A stretch of DNA of 64,000 nucleotides, taken from NCBI RefSeq assembly GCF_026745355.1, contig NC_079206.1:4609044-4673043 (forward strand). The letters are read 5' to 3'. Both the position numbers and the translations under genes were made by a program. Origin of the DNA: Beta vulgaris subsp. vulgaris (taxonomy: Eukaryota > Streptophyta > Magnoliopsida > Caryophyllales > Amaranthaceae). Below the pieces are notes generated by a model. That model was not told where the DNA came from, made no database searches, and worked only from the letters and a program-made list of their open reading frames with translations. This document shows positions 13,608 to 26,547 of this stretch, one piece after another (the stretch's first letter is position 1; every line of letters begins with the position of its first letter).

Positions 13608-16600
13608 CACCCCCTCAAGCTGAGAGTGAGGAGGCATCTGAACTCCCAGCTTGCCAAGAAGACTCTGATGTTGGTGTGTGGAGAGAAGCTTAGTGAACAC
13701 ATCAACAACTTGATGCTTGGTGGAGACATAAGTAGGAAGCACAACTCCTTCATTAGTCTTATCTCTGATGAAGTGACAGTCAATGTCCACATGCTTGGTC
13801 TTCTCATGATGAACAGGATTGGAAGCAATAGCCAGGGCAGCTTGATTGTCACAAAATACAGGAGTCTTGTGCATGTTTGTAACCCCAAGGTCCTGAAACA
13901 ACTGTTTAAGCCACATTACTTCACAAATTGTGAGTGCCATTGACCTATACTCAGCTTCAGCACTGCTTCTAGCAACTACAGATTGCCTCTTGGACTTCCA
14001 AGATATTGGTGAATCACCAAGTAAGATGCAAAAACCTGATGTGGACCTCCTAGTGCTGGCACACCCTGCCCAGTCACTGTCACAGAAGGCTTGAAGATGA
14101 GCTGAAGATGTGTTGGCAAGAAGTATACCTTGACTCATTGAGCCAGCAAGATATCTAAGAACCCTTTTTGCTGCCTGCATATGAACATTGGTTGGCTTAT
14201 GCATGAATCTACTCAATACATTGACAGTGAATGTCACATCAGGTCTTGTTAAGCTCAGATAGATAAGCTTCCCAACAAGCTTTTGATACTCTTCAGCACA
14301 TGGAAGAAGATCTCCAAGAGTAGAGCTAAGTTTTGTGTGGCTATCCATAGGAAGCCTGACTGGCTTACAGTTCATCATCCCATATTCCTTCAGCAGGTCT
14401 TGTATGTACTTCTTTTGACTTAGAAAGATCCCTGAGTTACAATGATCCACCTCAATTCCCAGGAAATATCTTAGGATCCCTAGGTCCTTCATCTGAAAAT
14501 GACTGCTCAGCAATGCTTTTGTTCTCTCAATAGCATTCATACTATTACTTGCTATGATCAAGTCATCCACATAGACTAAGATCACAAGCATCACATCTTC
14601 CTGTTGTTGAGTAAATAGAGAATAATCAGATTTAGCTTGAGTAAAACCATTAGCTTTCAGAGCATTACTGAGCTAAGCAAACCATTGTCTGGGTGCTTGC
14701 TTGAGCCCATACAATGATTTGTTCAGCTTGCAAACTTTGCTGTTGTGCAATTGTTTCACATAGTCTCCCTCACTTTGCACTACAAGTCTGTGTCCAAGCC
14801 CCTGATATCCAGGTGGCAGCTTCATATACACATGCTCTTGCAACTCACCATGAAGGAAGGCATTTTTAACATCCATTTGATGTAAATGTCATCCTTCTAT
14901 GGAAGCAAGAGCAAGCAAAGACCTCACAGTTGCCATCTTTGCCACAGGGGCAAAGGTTTGATTATAGTCAATTCCATGCCTCTGTCTGTTTCCCATAATC
15001 ACTAGCCTTGCTTTGTACCTACTCACACTCCCATCTGAGTTGTATTTTACTTTGTACAGCCACTTACACCCTATAACATTCTTCCCAGCTGGCAAGTCAA
15101 CAATATTCCAGGTGTGATTCTCTTCTAGAGCACTAAGCTCCTCATTCATAGCTTCAACCCATTTACTATCCTTCAAAGCTTCTTTGAACCCAGTAGGTTC
15201 CTTCTGAGACAGAGAGTGAGACATAAAACAGAAGAATTGGTGGCTAGTGGGAGTTTGAGTCACACTCTCAATTTTTATAGGTTGTGAGGCTTTTGTGGAG
15301 TTAGGCTTAGAAGATTTTGTGGTAATGGTGGGTGGTAGGTTTAGTTGATTTTGTGTGGTATGGCTAGTGTTTGTGGTGATGTTGTTGGCCACATAGTCCT
15401 GGTGCCATGTGGGTGTTTTATGTCTTCTGGAAGACCTTCTCACTTCTCTTATTTCTTCTGCAACTCCTGTGTCAACAACTTCACTTCCACCTTCACCAAT
15501 GTTGTCATCACCTTCACCAGTGTTACTTTCACCATTTCTTCTTCTACAGCATCACCATTTCCACCACTTATCAATTCCTTCCTCATATTCTTCCCTTCAT
15601 TCTTAGTGAACAATTTGTAAGGAAAGATTCCTTCATAGAACCTTACATCCCTGCTTACAAATGTTGCATTTGTAGCTAGATTCAGCAACTTATACCCCTT
15701 TTGAGTATAGGGGTATCCCAGGAATACACATGGCACTCCCTTACTTTTGAACTTGTCTTGTTCCCTGGTGGGGTTCCTAGCAACAACAAGGCACCCAAAG
15801 GTTTTAAGGTGTGAGTAGGTAGGTGTTCTTTTATACAGGATTTCAAAAGGACTTAGGTTGTTGAAGACAGGTGTGGGTAGTCTATTATTTATGTGAACAA
15901 CACACATCACACAATCTCCCCAGTACTGAAGTGGAAGCCCACTTTGAAATCTCAGGGCCCTTGACATTTCTAGGATGTTTCTATGCTTCCTCTCTGCCCT
16001 GCCATTCTGTTCAGGCCTATCCACACAACTAGTTTGATGTATGATTCCCATTTTTGCAAAGAATGGTCTGCATTGCTTATCATCAAACTCAAGGGCATTA
16101 TCACTTCTCAACACCTTCACTTTCTTCTCAAACTGAGTCAATGCCATATGAACAAAGTTCTCAATAGCTTCAAAGGCATTTGACTTGTGTTTTAATAAAT
16201 GCACCCATGTAACTCTGCTGTAATCATCTACTATTGTTAAGAAATATCTTTGATTGTGTCTGGTTGCCAGCTTGTATGGACCCCATATATCTATATGGAT
16301 TAGTTCAAATAGTTGAGATGCTCTTGATTCACTCAAACTGAATGGAAGTTTGGTGAATCTTGCAAGGGGACAAGTGATGCATATGTCACTTTGTTCAGTT
16401 TTAAATCCTACAAGACCCTTGATCTTGCTGATTCTCCTTACTGGTGCATGTCCCAGCCTCCAGTGCCACAATGTGGTCCCACTGATGCTAGGGACATCAT
16501 GTATGGTGTCTGGCACTTTCACACTTCCACTTGCATTCATTGCAAGGTTTTTTTCACTTCTCTGCAGTATATCTTGCTCCTTCATACCTCTTCTTTTCCA

Positions 16601-18076
16601 TTCATCCACTATTTCACTCAGTGGTTTATCAATTAAATAGTACAGTCCATGCATGGCCTTTCCTACTCCCAGGACTCTTTTGCTCTTCTTGTCATGTATG
16701 ATACAGAACTCAGAGAAGAAATCCACTTTGCAATCTTCATCTCTTGCAAGTTTCTGAACAGATAGAAGGTTGTGCTTGAATGTTGGAATGTAAAGCACAT
16801 TCTTGAGTCTGAGTTCACATTTCAGCACAGCTTCACCACTATGAGTAATCATAGTAGTTTCACCAGTGGGTAGGTTTATGTTCTGCTCTACCTTCATCTG
16901 AGTTGGATTCTTTATCATGCTCAGGGACCCAGTCATATGATCTGAGGCCCCTGAGTCTATTATCCATTCAGATCTTACACAATCAGCTAGATTGCAGCTC
17001 ACCATACCTGCATAACTATAATCCATTTCCTCTTCAGTGTCTGAGCCATGATTCCTGGAAGGAGTTGGCAACATTCTCATCAGCTGCTCAAGCTGTTGTG
17101 GTGTGATGCTTGCACTGCTTGCTGCATTTGAGCTGCTATCCATATTGCTTCTCACATTAGCAGCACTTCTTCCACCCCTATTACTCCTTCCACCTCTATT
17201 CCATCTGCCTCCTCTGCCCATGTTCCATGGCTCCCTTGCCTTTTCTTTTCCTTCTCTTCCAAACCTAGGATGTCTGCTTGGATATCCTACAATTCTCCAG
17301 CATTTTTCTTTAGTGTGTCCTACTTTTCCACACTCTCCAGAGGTCATTTCACTACTCTTGCTTAGCATAGCTATAGCCTCAATCTCTTCCTTTACAGGCT
17401 TCAGAACTTCTCTCTGGCTTTCTTCTTGATGAAGATAGCTACATGCTACATCTACTGATGGCAGAGGACTCATCATCAGAAGGTGACTTCTTTGAACAAC
17501 ATACACTTCCTCCAGCCCATTAAGCAATTGAAACAGCCTTTGCTCTTCTTGCTGTTCATTCATGGCCTTGACAAATGCATTGATTTCATTTGTCATGGTG
17601 GTAATAGGTGGTAAGCTGTTTAGTGACTCAAGCTCTTCCCATACACCTCTCATTTCTATATAGTAGTCTGTTATGCTCCTCTCACCTTGTTTGGTTTCAT
17701 ACAGCTGTTTACATAGCTTATACTTTCTTGACCCATTGGTCACTTCATATCTTTTTTCAAGTTGTTTCCACATCTCACATGAGCTATTCAGGAACATAAT
17801 AGATTTTTTAATGGACTCACTGACATTTCCTATAATCCAAGATATCACCATGCTATTGCAAGTATCCCAAGCCTCTTGCTTAACATTATCAGTTGCATCA
17901 CGTTTTACAGTTCCAGTTACAAACCCCAGTTTTCTCTTAGAGGCTAAACCTATTTCCAGGGATCTCTTCCAGGATCTATAGTTCATGGATCCCTGAAGTT
18001 TTTCTACATTTATGGAACTACTCCCATCTGAGGGATGTAAGTATAATGGACTTGAGCTATCTATTCCAGGCACCAT
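13602..18076 (-). pseudogene. Copia gag-pol polyprotein, interrupted
   Basis: Starts at ATG 18076 and stays open to a stop at 15449-15451 (875 residues). It holds a copia gag domain, a zinc knuckle near residue 249, protease DSGASDHM (from about residue 374), GAG-pre-integrase, and an integrase core with D596, D659 and E695 spaced 62 and 35 residues apart. Three breaks follow. A one-base frameshift lies in a GAAGAAGAA tract near 15535-15550; the downstream frame contains the continuation of the polyprotein. A TGA at 14889-14891 replaces the Trp expected before [11 protein letters not shown] in reverse transcriptase. A TAG at 14673-14675 follows RQWFA. After that the frame is open through the YVDD catalytic motif (about 14563-14574) and RNase H to a TAA at 13602-13604. 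The first knuckle cysteine is serine (SGEC instead of CxxC). The enzyme set is recognisable but broken in RT. Confidence 0.9.
13608..13618 (-). other. Polypurine tract of copia element
   Basis: On the minus strand TTGAGGGGGTG lies directly before the 3' LTR, the position and composition expected of the plus-strand primer for reverse transcription. Confidence 0.85.
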
Positions 18077-18232
18077 TTCTTTATATATTTAGAACTCAAT
18101 GAGAGATAGATGATTCACCACACACCTTAACTCAGAGAATAAAATAAAGCTGAAGTTTTTAAAGACACAAACTTTATGTATACTAAGGACTTACAGAATG
18201 AAATCATCGTTTGAAGAGAACACAACAACCTT

Positions 18233-18244
18233 GCTCTGATACCA
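18233..18244 (-). other. Primer-binding site (initiator tRNA-Met)
   Basis: TGGTATCAGAGC directly abuts the 5' LTR on the minus strand. It is complementary to the 3' end of plant initiator tRNA-Met, the usual minus-strand primer of copia elements. Confidence 0.95.
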
Positions 18245-18580
18245 TGATGACATTCATAGTGTCACTAGAGAGCTTCAATGAAACAGTAATTGTTCTCTCA
18301 ATGTCAGCAGATTTCTCATTCATTCATTCTTGCTTAGCCGTCATACAAACATGTGAGACCTTATATAGGCAGCACATTGTGGATCCCTAGGTCATGGAAT
18401 CAAGTGTCTTCTCACAGTGAGACACATATACAATCTGGCATTTAGCTAGCAGACAAACAACATTAAGCTGGCAAAACAAAATAGGATCAGGACCACACTA
18501 CTACATTATATGTCCTATATTAGCTACCCTACACCAGCAGCATAATATAATTCCCTCTAGGAATGTACACCTCTTTAACA
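18245..18580 (-). repeat. 5' LTR of copia element
   Basis: 336 bp, matching the 3' LTR except for one base. It should carry the element promoter; a TATATAAGG string on the minus strand (about 18360-18368) is a candidate TATA box, inferred only. Confidence 0.95.
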
Positions 18581-20527
18581 TAAACAAGTTAAATTAAAAT
18601 GCTTATAGCATATAGTTATGGCCCTTATGGGTTTGCCTGTGTGCGACTGGAAGTATAAAGCATTAGCCATCAAGTATACTATAATACTCAAAAAAGGATC
18701 AATTTGAATATCTTCATTTAAAGTAGGAGACAACATAATTCTAGAAGCAATGGGTGTGCGAACAAGTTTGATTGTGTGGAAATGAAATTTCCGAGGAAGA
18801 TCAAGGACATAGATGCTCAGATTGCAATGGACATGTAGAGTCTGCACAACTTGATTATTATCAAGAAAGAATTGTGCTCCCAAAATCCTTTATGGAGAAT
18901 AACGAAGACAAAAGTGTTAAATACCAGTACAAATTTTTGATGGCTTAGTTTGAATCGAATCTAAATAAAAAATTTAGATTTAGATTATCGTATCCAAACC
19001 ACTTATTTCCTAATAAAACAATATGGGCCTTCATAGCTTAGTTAACAATTAGTAGAAGTTAAAAGAAAAAAGATTGTAAAACTAGAAGTACTCATCAATA
19101 GCGAATAATTGATAAATGTTCTCCTTATGCAAATGGACCATGCTGGGAACATAGAGTCTTCAAAAGATGTTGGCATCGGGGGGAGTTTGCGATTAAAAAG
19201 CAAGTTTATTACGTCTTATATCTCAAACACAAACTAGGTTGGTGCGAAATGTATATGGATAACTTTGAGTTAGAGTGAGACGAAATAAGCTTATTAGGAG
19301 AATGTAGGCTTAGGCTGGTCCATGAACTTAAACTCCCTATTCTATAATTTTTGTACAACTTTTAGTACCGAACACCCTTCCAATCAATAACCAAAAAAAA
19401 TGAAGCAAATAAAAATCAATGAATACATAAACATATCTCTATCTAAGGATCTTAGTTACCACTATAGCTTCTACTTGTGGATGTTATCTAACTTAGTTGA
19501 TATAGTTTTATGAGGATGATACTCAAAACATAGGATTGAATTACGTTTACGTCACTACGATTAGTCACTTACATACAACAAAAAACATGTACTTTCTCTG
19601 TAATATAATAACTGTAACAAATAAATATTTTATACCTCACAAATAATACGTATTTGTTGACATTGTCATATGAAAGAAATATCATTAGCAACTAGCAAGT
19701 TACCAACTAGGGGTGACAATGATGCGAGTCGAGTTCTAGTTTGAGCTAGCTCGACTCGACTTGTTAGCATTTCGAGTTGAGTTTGAGTTGATTCGAGCTC
19801 ATTTGAATCGAGTTTTGTCCAAGTCGAGTATTGACAGAGTCGAGCTTTGACCGATTATATTTCGAGTAGCTTGCAAGTGTCTCGTGTTAAAGATAACAAA
19901 AGATGGAAAAATGTCTGCGTATTCGAGCTTCTCACGAGTTTTTGAGTCGAGTAACGAGTTGTTCAACTCGACTCACCAACATTTCGAATCAAGCTCGAGT
20001 TTAATTTAAACTCACTCAATCGGGCTTTGATCGAATTAATCTCAAGTAACTCGCGAGTTGTTCCTTACTACCAACTACAACTCCTTCGTAGAACCCAAAA
20101 TTTCACATTCTCTCCACCCGCCGTCCCCAAACCGAGTAAGAAGTAAGAACCAAAAAACACACGGTAGGTACACGGTTACTCATACTCATATACTTAAAGC
20201 AGAAATTTGCTGTAACAACTAACAACACCTTCTCAATTTCTATCTTTATTAATCAATCAATCTTCCCACTTGACCTCGTTCGTTGTTATTCAAGTCAATT
20301 TTAACTCCACCACCTCCACCACTCTCTCTCTCTCTCCTCCTTCAAAGAGTAACTTCACCGACTCGCATCAATTCAACACCCGTTTCTCCCACCCACCCAA
20401 TCAAACACTTCTTCTTATTTCAACCACTTTCATCTCACATAAACTAAAACCTACAACAAAAAGAACTCTTTTTTGTGCATTAATTTCATAGGAAAGGAAG
20501 AAAGAAAGTTGAAAACTAGGAAAAAAA
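18581..20527. other. Intergenic region upstream of the rhomboid gene
   Basis: It starts with the right TAAAC target duplication. About 1.1 kb of AT-rich DNA with nothing recognised is followed by a hAT-like MITE (19708-20067) and the presumed promoter/5' UTR of the rhomboid gene. That UTR region includes a CT dinucleotide run at about 20322-20336, often found in plant 5' leaders. Confidence 0.65.
19708..20067. mobile_element. hAT-like MITE rich in CGAGTCGAG words (360 bp)
   Basis: The left end is TAGGGGTGACAATG. The right end is TTGTTCCTTA, roughly its inverted repeat. Eight bases flank each side, TTACCAAC (19700-19707) and CTACCAAC (20068-20075), identical at 7 of 8 and consistent with a hAT target duplication. 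The interior is a degenerate repeat of GAGTCGAGTT-like units on both strands with no open frame. Terminal sequence and TSD length match two other elements here (34169-36123, 60054-60316). Confidence 0.65.
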
Positions 20528-23500
20528 ATGATGGGTAGCAGAGATCTGGAGAAAAATAGGGATGTGAACAACAATCAAAGTTATAATCAAGTGAATTACC
20601 CACAACAATCATCTGGGTATCACATTGAAACTTCTGAAAGACAATGGACTTCTTGGTTGGTACCTATGATTGTTGTTGCAAATGTTGCTATGTTTATTGT
20701 TGTCATGTTCATCAATAATTGCCCTAAAAACAACTTTGGATTTGATGGTTGTGTTGCTCGTTTTCTTGGTCGATTCTCTTTTCAACCTCTTCGCCAAAAC
20801 CCTCTTCTGGGTCCTTCTTCTAACACGTTAAGTTTCCTTCTTTTTCTTATTTCTTTTGTTTGTTTTCATCTGGGTTTTATTTTTTGTCACTTTTGTTCAG
20901 TTTTTTGCTGCTTTTAATGTAATTTTTTGATGAATTAATGTGATTATTCTGTGTTGTTTAGCTTCAAATTAGGTTCTTTATTGTGGTTGATTTTTGTAGC
21001 TTTATGTGTGTTTTCTGAACTATGCTTGATTTTCAGTTCTTTGGTGGTTTTGTATTTGCTTTTTCTAATATTAGAACTTTTTTGGTTGATTTTGATTGCT
21101 TTCTGATATGGGTGTGTGCTAAATACATCAATTGTTTTAGTAATTGCCTTTGTATGAGAATAAAATATGTTGAATTTGGGAGTATTGATCCCTCATATTA
21201 CCTAGGAATCTGGGATTGCTTGAGTTCTATTTTTTTTGAGGTCAAATTATAAATGGGAGTTTTTCTTTCAGCATAACAATTCTTTTAATTGCTTGTTTCT
21301 GTTCTCAAGTTTTGACTATTTTGGATGGTTGAGATTATGATTAAACCATTGATGACAGCATCATCATCAAATATTCCGTACTGATTCAGTTATTTGTTTG
21401 ACAGTAGTTTGAGTCGTACACTCTGATTAGAAGCAGTTGTTGTCACATTAGGTAGTGTAGTTACTTAGAAGACATGGTATGTTAGACAATTAAACCAAAT
21501 AAGTAAAAAAGTTGCCAATTCTTTGTTATGGATGATAACACCCGGTAAAAACGGGGTAACTTCTAGCTATCGTACTTACATTATAATGTTTTGGGTGAGT
21601 AATACATGATCACATCATATATTTTAGGTAGACTGTCTCATCCAAGAATTTGTATTTGGCCGGGTATCAGTATATGCCTTCTCTTCATATTTTTTTTCAG
21701 TTTTTATATATGAACAATAGTTATTAAATGTATTTCCTAAAGTGGTAAAGAAATTAGTTGGTATTGATGATTTGTGTTCTAGTGGTCCCTAATGAAAGGT
21801 GTAGATTACCATTTTGAATACATGCTGAGTATTTCATTTTTTTGTTGAACTTGTTGCTTGTACTTGGTAAACAACTACATAATTTATTTGATTTTTCGGA
21901 CTTTTGTGTTAAACGTTATACTGTTTTCTTCCCATTACATGCCAATATGTCATTAAGCCAGGCAGTTCACATAGAAAATGTCAAACTTCTCTACATTAAG
22001 GTACTTTTGATGGAATTAAGATGTGTGTTTGTGAAAGGCTTATTGGTATGAACTGTCAATTGACTGTAGCATTAAGTAATACAACTTGCTATGGGATCCT
22101 TGGAAGATCAGGGATTCTGGGTCAACATATAGTTTTGTACTCTCTCTATCTCACGATGGCGATGGTTTGACTTTTTACATGAAGGAGCATAACTTCAAGA
22201 TTTAGTTTGAAATAAGGAAATGGCTTAACATTGTATCAAGGGCTATGAATAATAAGCTAAATTGAAACTACTAAGTACCAAGTATTTAATCGAATAGCGC
22301 ATGTTGTCATAAAGTCCCAACTTAAATCCATCTTAGGAAATATTTTTGTTAGCAAAGCTTGAAACAGTAGCGTATTGGTGACGTCATTTAATGTACCAAG
22401 TAGGATGACATTTTGGCCTAGCTGTTGTGATGCAGATGATGTCCTTAATTGGAGAATTCTATTGGTGTTAAACATTGATTCTGCTGGACACTGCGTCTTT
22501 CTTATGGGAAAGAGTATTCTGTCGATGACGCTCAAAAGTTTGTGAATGTTTACTGCTTGATATGGCGTATACCCAATATCAAGCCTACTCCTTGCAGTTT
22601 GATAGCATAGTGTGTTGCCATATTAGTTAATACATACACTTCTACTCTTTAACCATAATTAATTACTTATTTGCTTAGTGCGCTTTAACCACAAAGATGT
22701 CCTTATACTGATTGCCTGATTGGTGCTATTTGACTCCTGCAGATTACTGAAACTGGGGGCTCTTCAGTGGGATAAGGTGGTGCATCAGCATCAAGGATGG
22801 AGACTCATTTCTTGTATCTGGTTGCATGCTGGTGTGATTCATCTCCTTGTGAACATGCTGAGTTTGGTGTTCATTGGTATCCGCCTTGAGCAGCAATTTG
22901 GATTTAGTATGCTCTCTCATCCCACATTAGAAATGAATCTATGCATTTAGATTTGAGAACAAGTTTTGCCTTTTTATATGTATTGTAAAAGTTAATATAC
23001 CACTGACTCAATGAGTACTCACCATTGTCTTTCGGCCTTGTGGCAGTTCGAATTGGAATGCTCTACCTGGTTTCAGGAGTGGGTGGATCTGTACTATCTG
23101 CACTCTTTCTCCAACAGAATATATCTGTTGGAGCTTCTGGTGCCTTGTTTGGACTACTTGGTGCTATGCTTTCTGAGCTTCTTACTAATTGGACAATCTA
23201 TGCAAATAAGGTAGCTGCCGTAACTCTCTGTTTCTTTCATATTTAATGATTTTTGGAGTTCCAGACTTCCAGTCTAGGAGCAATAGGCTGTTACTTTTAT
23301 CCTATAGAGTTCCTTGATTTTTTTTTGTTGATTTCCGCAATGAGAAAATAATGGACATAAGAAAATGCTCTCTAGACAATCCACAACCAATTAATTGCAA
23401 GATTCTTAAAATAAGATGGTATATTTCATGAATTTCAGCTCAAGTGCTTCTTTGTTTTCATGTAGGCTGCTGCTCTGTTCACACTTTTGATCATGATCGC

Positions 23501-24505
23501 TATCAACTTGGCGGTTGGAATCCTTCCTCATGTTGACAATTTCGCCCACATTGGAGGATTTGTATCAGGATTCCTACTTGGTTTTGTTTTACTCCTACGT
23601 CCTCGATTTGGGTGGCGGGAGCGCCATCAACTGCCAGAACATGCACGTGTGAAAACCAAATACATGCCATACCAAGTGGTGTTATTCTTTATTGCCTTGG
23701 CGGCACTGGTAGCTGGGTAAGAATTTACCGTTTTTTATAGTTCCAATACTATTCAAATTTATGTCTCTCCATGAAGATCAAAGTGTCCAACCCATTTGCA
23801 AACAGATGAGGAATCTTGTGTCTAGAAATTCCGAAATAGGTGTACTAGTTTTTTTTTTTTCCTTTCATACCATATGCCCCAATGGTGTGTCCCAGCGACA
23901 GCATCTGTCGATTATGGCATCAAATTGAAACAAACTACTTTAAGTTATAGTAAATGATTTAAATCCAGGCATGTTTCCAATCCAGATATATCAATATAGT
24001 ATAGGAATATATGATATTATTTCCAGAGAGGAGTAATGAGTGGCTCAAAGGCCCTGATTCATTGTATGGATTATGGAACACACGAAATCCAAACCTAAAG
24101 CACCTCACCAATCCTTGGTTACGAAAATAGGTTCTGGGTAGTTCAAATTAGGTTCGTACTCCCGACTATAGTAAATGATTTACATCCAGACATTACATTA
24201 CCGCAAATGAGGTTCTTGGTAGAGTTGATTGTGAAGGGATATTAAGCTTATGCAGCCTTGGCCTACGCAAGCGCAACCAGGCCTGTCCCTAGAGTGGGAT
24301 TTTGTGTATCATGTGACTGCATTCTGTATAGTTTGTTACATATTGATGTGGAGCTTGACCAAGTTAACACGGTATTTCTTCGTGCTCATGCAGATTTATA
24401 ATTGCATTGGTAATGCTATTCCAAGGAAAGAATGGGAATGATCATTGCAGATGGTGCCGATACCTCACATGTGTGCCCACTTCAAGATGGGAATGCGGGA
24501 AATGA
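20528..24505 (+). CDS. RBL2: Rhomboid-like intramembrane serine protease (RBL2-type)
   Basis: Five exons (20528-20826, 22743-22906, 23047-23210, 23466-23716, 24394-24505) join in frame to 329 residues, close to the usual size of plant secretory-pathway rhomboids. A polar Asn/Gln-rich cytoplasmic tail (1-40) precedes a first membrane segment (about 42-62). [13 protein letters not shown] gives the conserved H128, H133 and N137. The catalytic dyad is S185 in GASG and H237 in NFAHIGG, so it should be active. It would cut membrane proteins within their transmembrane segments, in Golgi or related membranes by family precedent. The C-terminus has the cysteine pattern [18 protein letters not shown] seen in this plant subgroup. 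Two in-frame ATGs lie at the start; the first is used. Introns 1 and 4 carry no gene. Assignment to RBL2 rather than a sister paralog rests partly on the RFC2 neighbour and is tentative. Confidence 0.93.
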
Positions 24506-26547
24506 TTAGAAGACATGCCGATGCCTATCCCCTTCTTTTCTTCACTTTCATATGTTCATTACCATATTTTCACGTTCTTTTTTCTCGTTCGGTTTTGGTT
24601 TATATAGATCGAATTCGGCTATCATTGTACATGAGTAGATAGCAATACAAACATCATGTTATTTGTTGTTGTTTTGTTAATGGTTGATATTGTTGATCAC
24701 TGTGTTTATAGAAATGAGTTAGTAAATAGTGGAAGTTTGTTTGATTCTTGACAATTTATATCTTCTGTATCATATTACTAGTATGAATTGCATTTTCGGG
24801 GAGTGACATGTTCTATATTGAGTCATTCAATTAGACACTTGCATTTTTCTCACGGGCTTTTGTTCTGTTTCTTTATAGATTAACATTGCTTAATATGATA
24901 TTATTCACATAAAAGAAATCAGATATTAATTAGATATCAATTATGATGATAATATACTTAATCAACCATGTCATATTTATCAATTTTGTTATATAGAACT
25001 AAAAGCAAACAACTAACCAATGCACTAGGTGCATAGGTTAGAAAAGCCCTATTGCAAGTTCTCTCTTGAAATGTGCCATCATGAGTTTTGAGCTAATATG
25101 GAGACAATGGAAATTGATTGTAACCTATTTTCCCAAGGGAATGTTTGGAAATATTGCTTTAATTTCAATTTCTTGTTCTCGGTGATGAAAATTACCTGTT
25201 TGAAAAAATAAGTTATTCCACGCCATATCAATTTAAGTGTTCAGAACAAGAGAGCAGAAAGAGAGAGATGAGGAAAGACTAAAGCCTTTAGTTAAAATTT
25301 CAAATGATATTATTATACATGGAATTTGAGATACAATAACTTGAGCATGTCTTAAAATATTTGAATTTTAATGGAATTGACCCGATTTCAATTCCACCAT
25401 TTTCCCAAACATCTGATCTTGGCAAAATCTAGAATTTCAAGAAATTCACATTACCAAACATTCATATTCTCATAATGGAATTTAATATGAAATATTTTGG
25501 AAAAATTATGCATATTGTATAGTAATTTCCTATATGTCCCATCTTTAATTATGTACATAGATAGACAAGAAGTCTACTAAATCGGATCACTCCAAGATCC
25601 ACCAGATTTTAACTATATACTTCTTCCATTTCATTTTAAATGCAACAAAGAAATATTATTTGTCAGATATAAAATATTCATTTGTTGCATTTAAAACGAA
25701 ACGGAAGAAATAATTAAGACTCACTAAGAAACATAATGAAAACCCGGCCCACATCTACTGTTCTAAATCTTGCTGACAAGTTTCGAACAAGGTAGAAATC
25801 CCACCATTAGACAAAGCAACCTTGGTTATAATGACATATTTAGCATGTGGCTGAAGTAGCACTAGTTACTACTTAAGCATCATAATAATATAATATGACT
25901 AACATTGCCTTATCATTTACATTGATGATGATGGATTAAATACAGCATGATTGCATGGATTTTTGTGACCGTACGATGACCGGCACTTTGGTGTGAATTA
26001 TGACCACCACTTCCACCACCGACAGCTTACCTCATAGAATTCCTACATGGGACACTTCACTCCAGTGTACTTTAATTTTTTAACTACACAATCCCATTTT
26101 TCCAACTACTTTGTCTGCTCTAACAATAATAAAGTTCATTTATAACAACTAGCAAGGCTCATGGGACCACAAACATCAATTTTCGTCATTTAACTATTGC
26201 ATTTCATTTTTATCTTCAAAGCTCGAATAGAGTTAGAATGACTAGATACCTAAATGTTAAAAAGACGAGTCTATGATTCCTACCGAGTATAGAATCTGCT
26301 ACTTGTCTCACATTTAGATATCTTGTGTTTTTTCAAACCAAAAGAATAACATTAGTACATTTTAGCTCTAATATTTTTTGTTCAACAATGCACAAACAGA
26401 AGCATTAGCTTCTTTGAGAAAGATCCTTAATTAAGTTAGCCTTATGAGTAGTATACTTTGATCAATAAGAAGACAAAAAAAAAAGAACAAAAATCCTAAG
26501 GCATTACATAAGTTAGGCTAATTATGATTTTAACAAAACAACTTTCT
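24506..26547. other. Intergenic region between convergent RBL and IQD genes
   Basis: The 3' ends of both flanking genes face each other. A MITE-like block around 25150-25480 has ends reading AATGTTTGGAAAT and, inverted, AATGTTTGGTAATG, but I could not fix a target duplication. A 91-bp Stowaway-like element follows (25620-25710). Nothing coding is recognised. Confidence 0.65.
25620..25710. mobile_element. Very short Stowaway-like MITE (91 bp)
   Basis: Ends CTTCTTCCATTTCATTTTAA and, inverted, TTTCTTCCGTTTCGTTTTAA, with TA outside both. The two arms make up most of the element, so the strand could fold into a near-complete hairpin. Confidence 0.7.

Larger units (their letters stand above)
13272..18580 (-). 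mobile_element. Young Ty1/copia LTR retrotransposon (5309 bp)
   Basis: Complete element on the minus strand: 5' LTR 18245-18580, primer-binding site, gag-pol, polypurine tract, 3' LTR 13272-13607. It is flanked on both sides by TAAAC (13267-13271 and 18581-18585). The LTRs are both 336 bp and, read by eye, differ at one base (a C/T within AAGTGTCYTCTCAC). Domain order is gag, protease, integrase, reverse transcriptase, RNase H, which defines copia. The near-identical LTRs mean recent insertion, yet pol carries one frameshift and two nonsense codons, so this copy should not be able to move on its own. Confidence 0.95.

Noticed and set aside
15345..17981. Several plus-strand open frames of 60-108 residues
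   Set aside because: They are antisense to the copia gag-pol and have no independent protein character.
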